From contig CAZBJW010000114.1 of the NCBI GenBank assembly GCA_964492135.1, positions 1-13,466 of the forward strand: a stretch of DNA of 13,466 nucleotides, in the 5' to 3' direction. How positions within the stretch are numbered: the first letter of the stretch is position 1; every line of letters starts with the position of its first letter. The notes under the pieces were generated by a model. It saw only the letters and a list, made by a program, of their open reading frames with translations, searched no databases and was not told the DNA's origin. Source of the stretch: CAYGAW01 sp964492135 (lineage in GTDB: Bacteria > Chloroflexota > Anaerolineae > UBA7937 > B3-Chlor). Position numbers and translations under genes: made by a program. Shown in pieces: positions 13,383 to 13,466 of this stretch.

Positions 13383-13466
13383 ATGAAATATGTCATCGGC
13401 CTGACAGGGAACATCGGCAGCGGCAAGAGCACTGTGCTCAGTATGCTGGAGCAATTGGGGGCCAAG
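13383..13466 (+). CDS. coaE: Dephospho-CoA kinase CoaE (N-terminal 28 residues, cut by window end)
   Basis: The frame opens at ATG 13383 and runs off the window: MKYVIGLTGN, then IGSGKSTVLSMLEQLGAK. GLTGNIGSGKS is the P-loop signature of dephospho-CoA kinase, which phosphorylates the 3' hydroxyl of dephospho-CoA in the last step of coenzyme A synthesis in the cytoplasm. No Shine-Dalgarno sequence precedes the ATG, and the promoter -10 ends only 9 nt upstream, so the mRNA is probably leaderless or nearly so. It is divergent from the membrane protein-epimerase operon, with the two -35 boxes touching. Only 28 residues are visible, but the motif and its position at the N-terminus are characteristic. 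Confidence 0.85.
   Translation, partial: MKYVIGLTGNIGSGKSTVLSMLEQLGAK

Noticed and set aside
1..13466. CRISPR arrays, tRNA, rRNA, insertion sequences, integrase or attachment sites
   Set aside because: I looked for them on both strands and saw no spacer-repeat pattern, cloverleaf, transposase or terminal inverted repeats.

Overview
The window reads as a GC-rich chromosomal segment from a monoderm-type bacterium, most likely of the Chloroflexota (Anaerolineae-like). This is inferred from a Tad pilus cluster with no secretin, a secreted beta-helix protein with a CSLREA-like N-terminus, and extracytoplasmic proteins built on Pro/Thr-rich linkers. No rRNA or marker gene is present to prove it.

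Layout. 1-854 (minus strand) is the N-terminal part of a secreted right-handed beta-helix protein, cut by the window edge. 855-2040 is about 1.2 kb without a convincing gene but dense in regulatory signals: a minus-strand sigma70-type promoter for the beta-helix gene, two separate arrays of 11-bp-period direct repeats (CTTAACC x2; CTTAAT-like x4 ending 10 bp upstream of a perfect TATAAT), and two further plus-strand promoters. 2041-5032 holds two TadE-like pseudopilins and a long TadG-like protein. A strong promoter at 5086-5114 starts a second unit: cpaB, cpaE/tadZ, tadB, tadC, then a membrane TPR protein. The motor ATPase gene cpaF/tadA, which usually lies between cpaE and tadB, is absent, as are a Flp pilin and a prepilin peptidase.

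9295-12359 holds a small family of extracytoplasmic proteins that share a Cys-framed C-terminal domain behind a Pro/Thr-rich linker: a TPR version, a LysM lipoprotein version (apparently starting at ATT), a copy truncated by a 10-N assembly gap, and probably a decayed remnant. The gap is flanked by two 61-bp copies of a hairpin plus the 3' end of a sugar-epimerase gene, so a tandem duplicate appears to be missing from the assembly.

12444-13284 (minus) is an RmlC-like epimerase and a small four-helix membrane protein. They are read from a promoter placed back to back with the promoter of coaE (13383 to the window end), whose predicted transcript is nearly leaderless.

Working picture (inference): one transcription unit makes the minor pilin-like surface components and another makes the inner-membrane Tad platform. 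The downstream TPR and LysM proteins could anchor or scaffold something at the cell wall. The ATPase would have to come from elsewhere in the genome.
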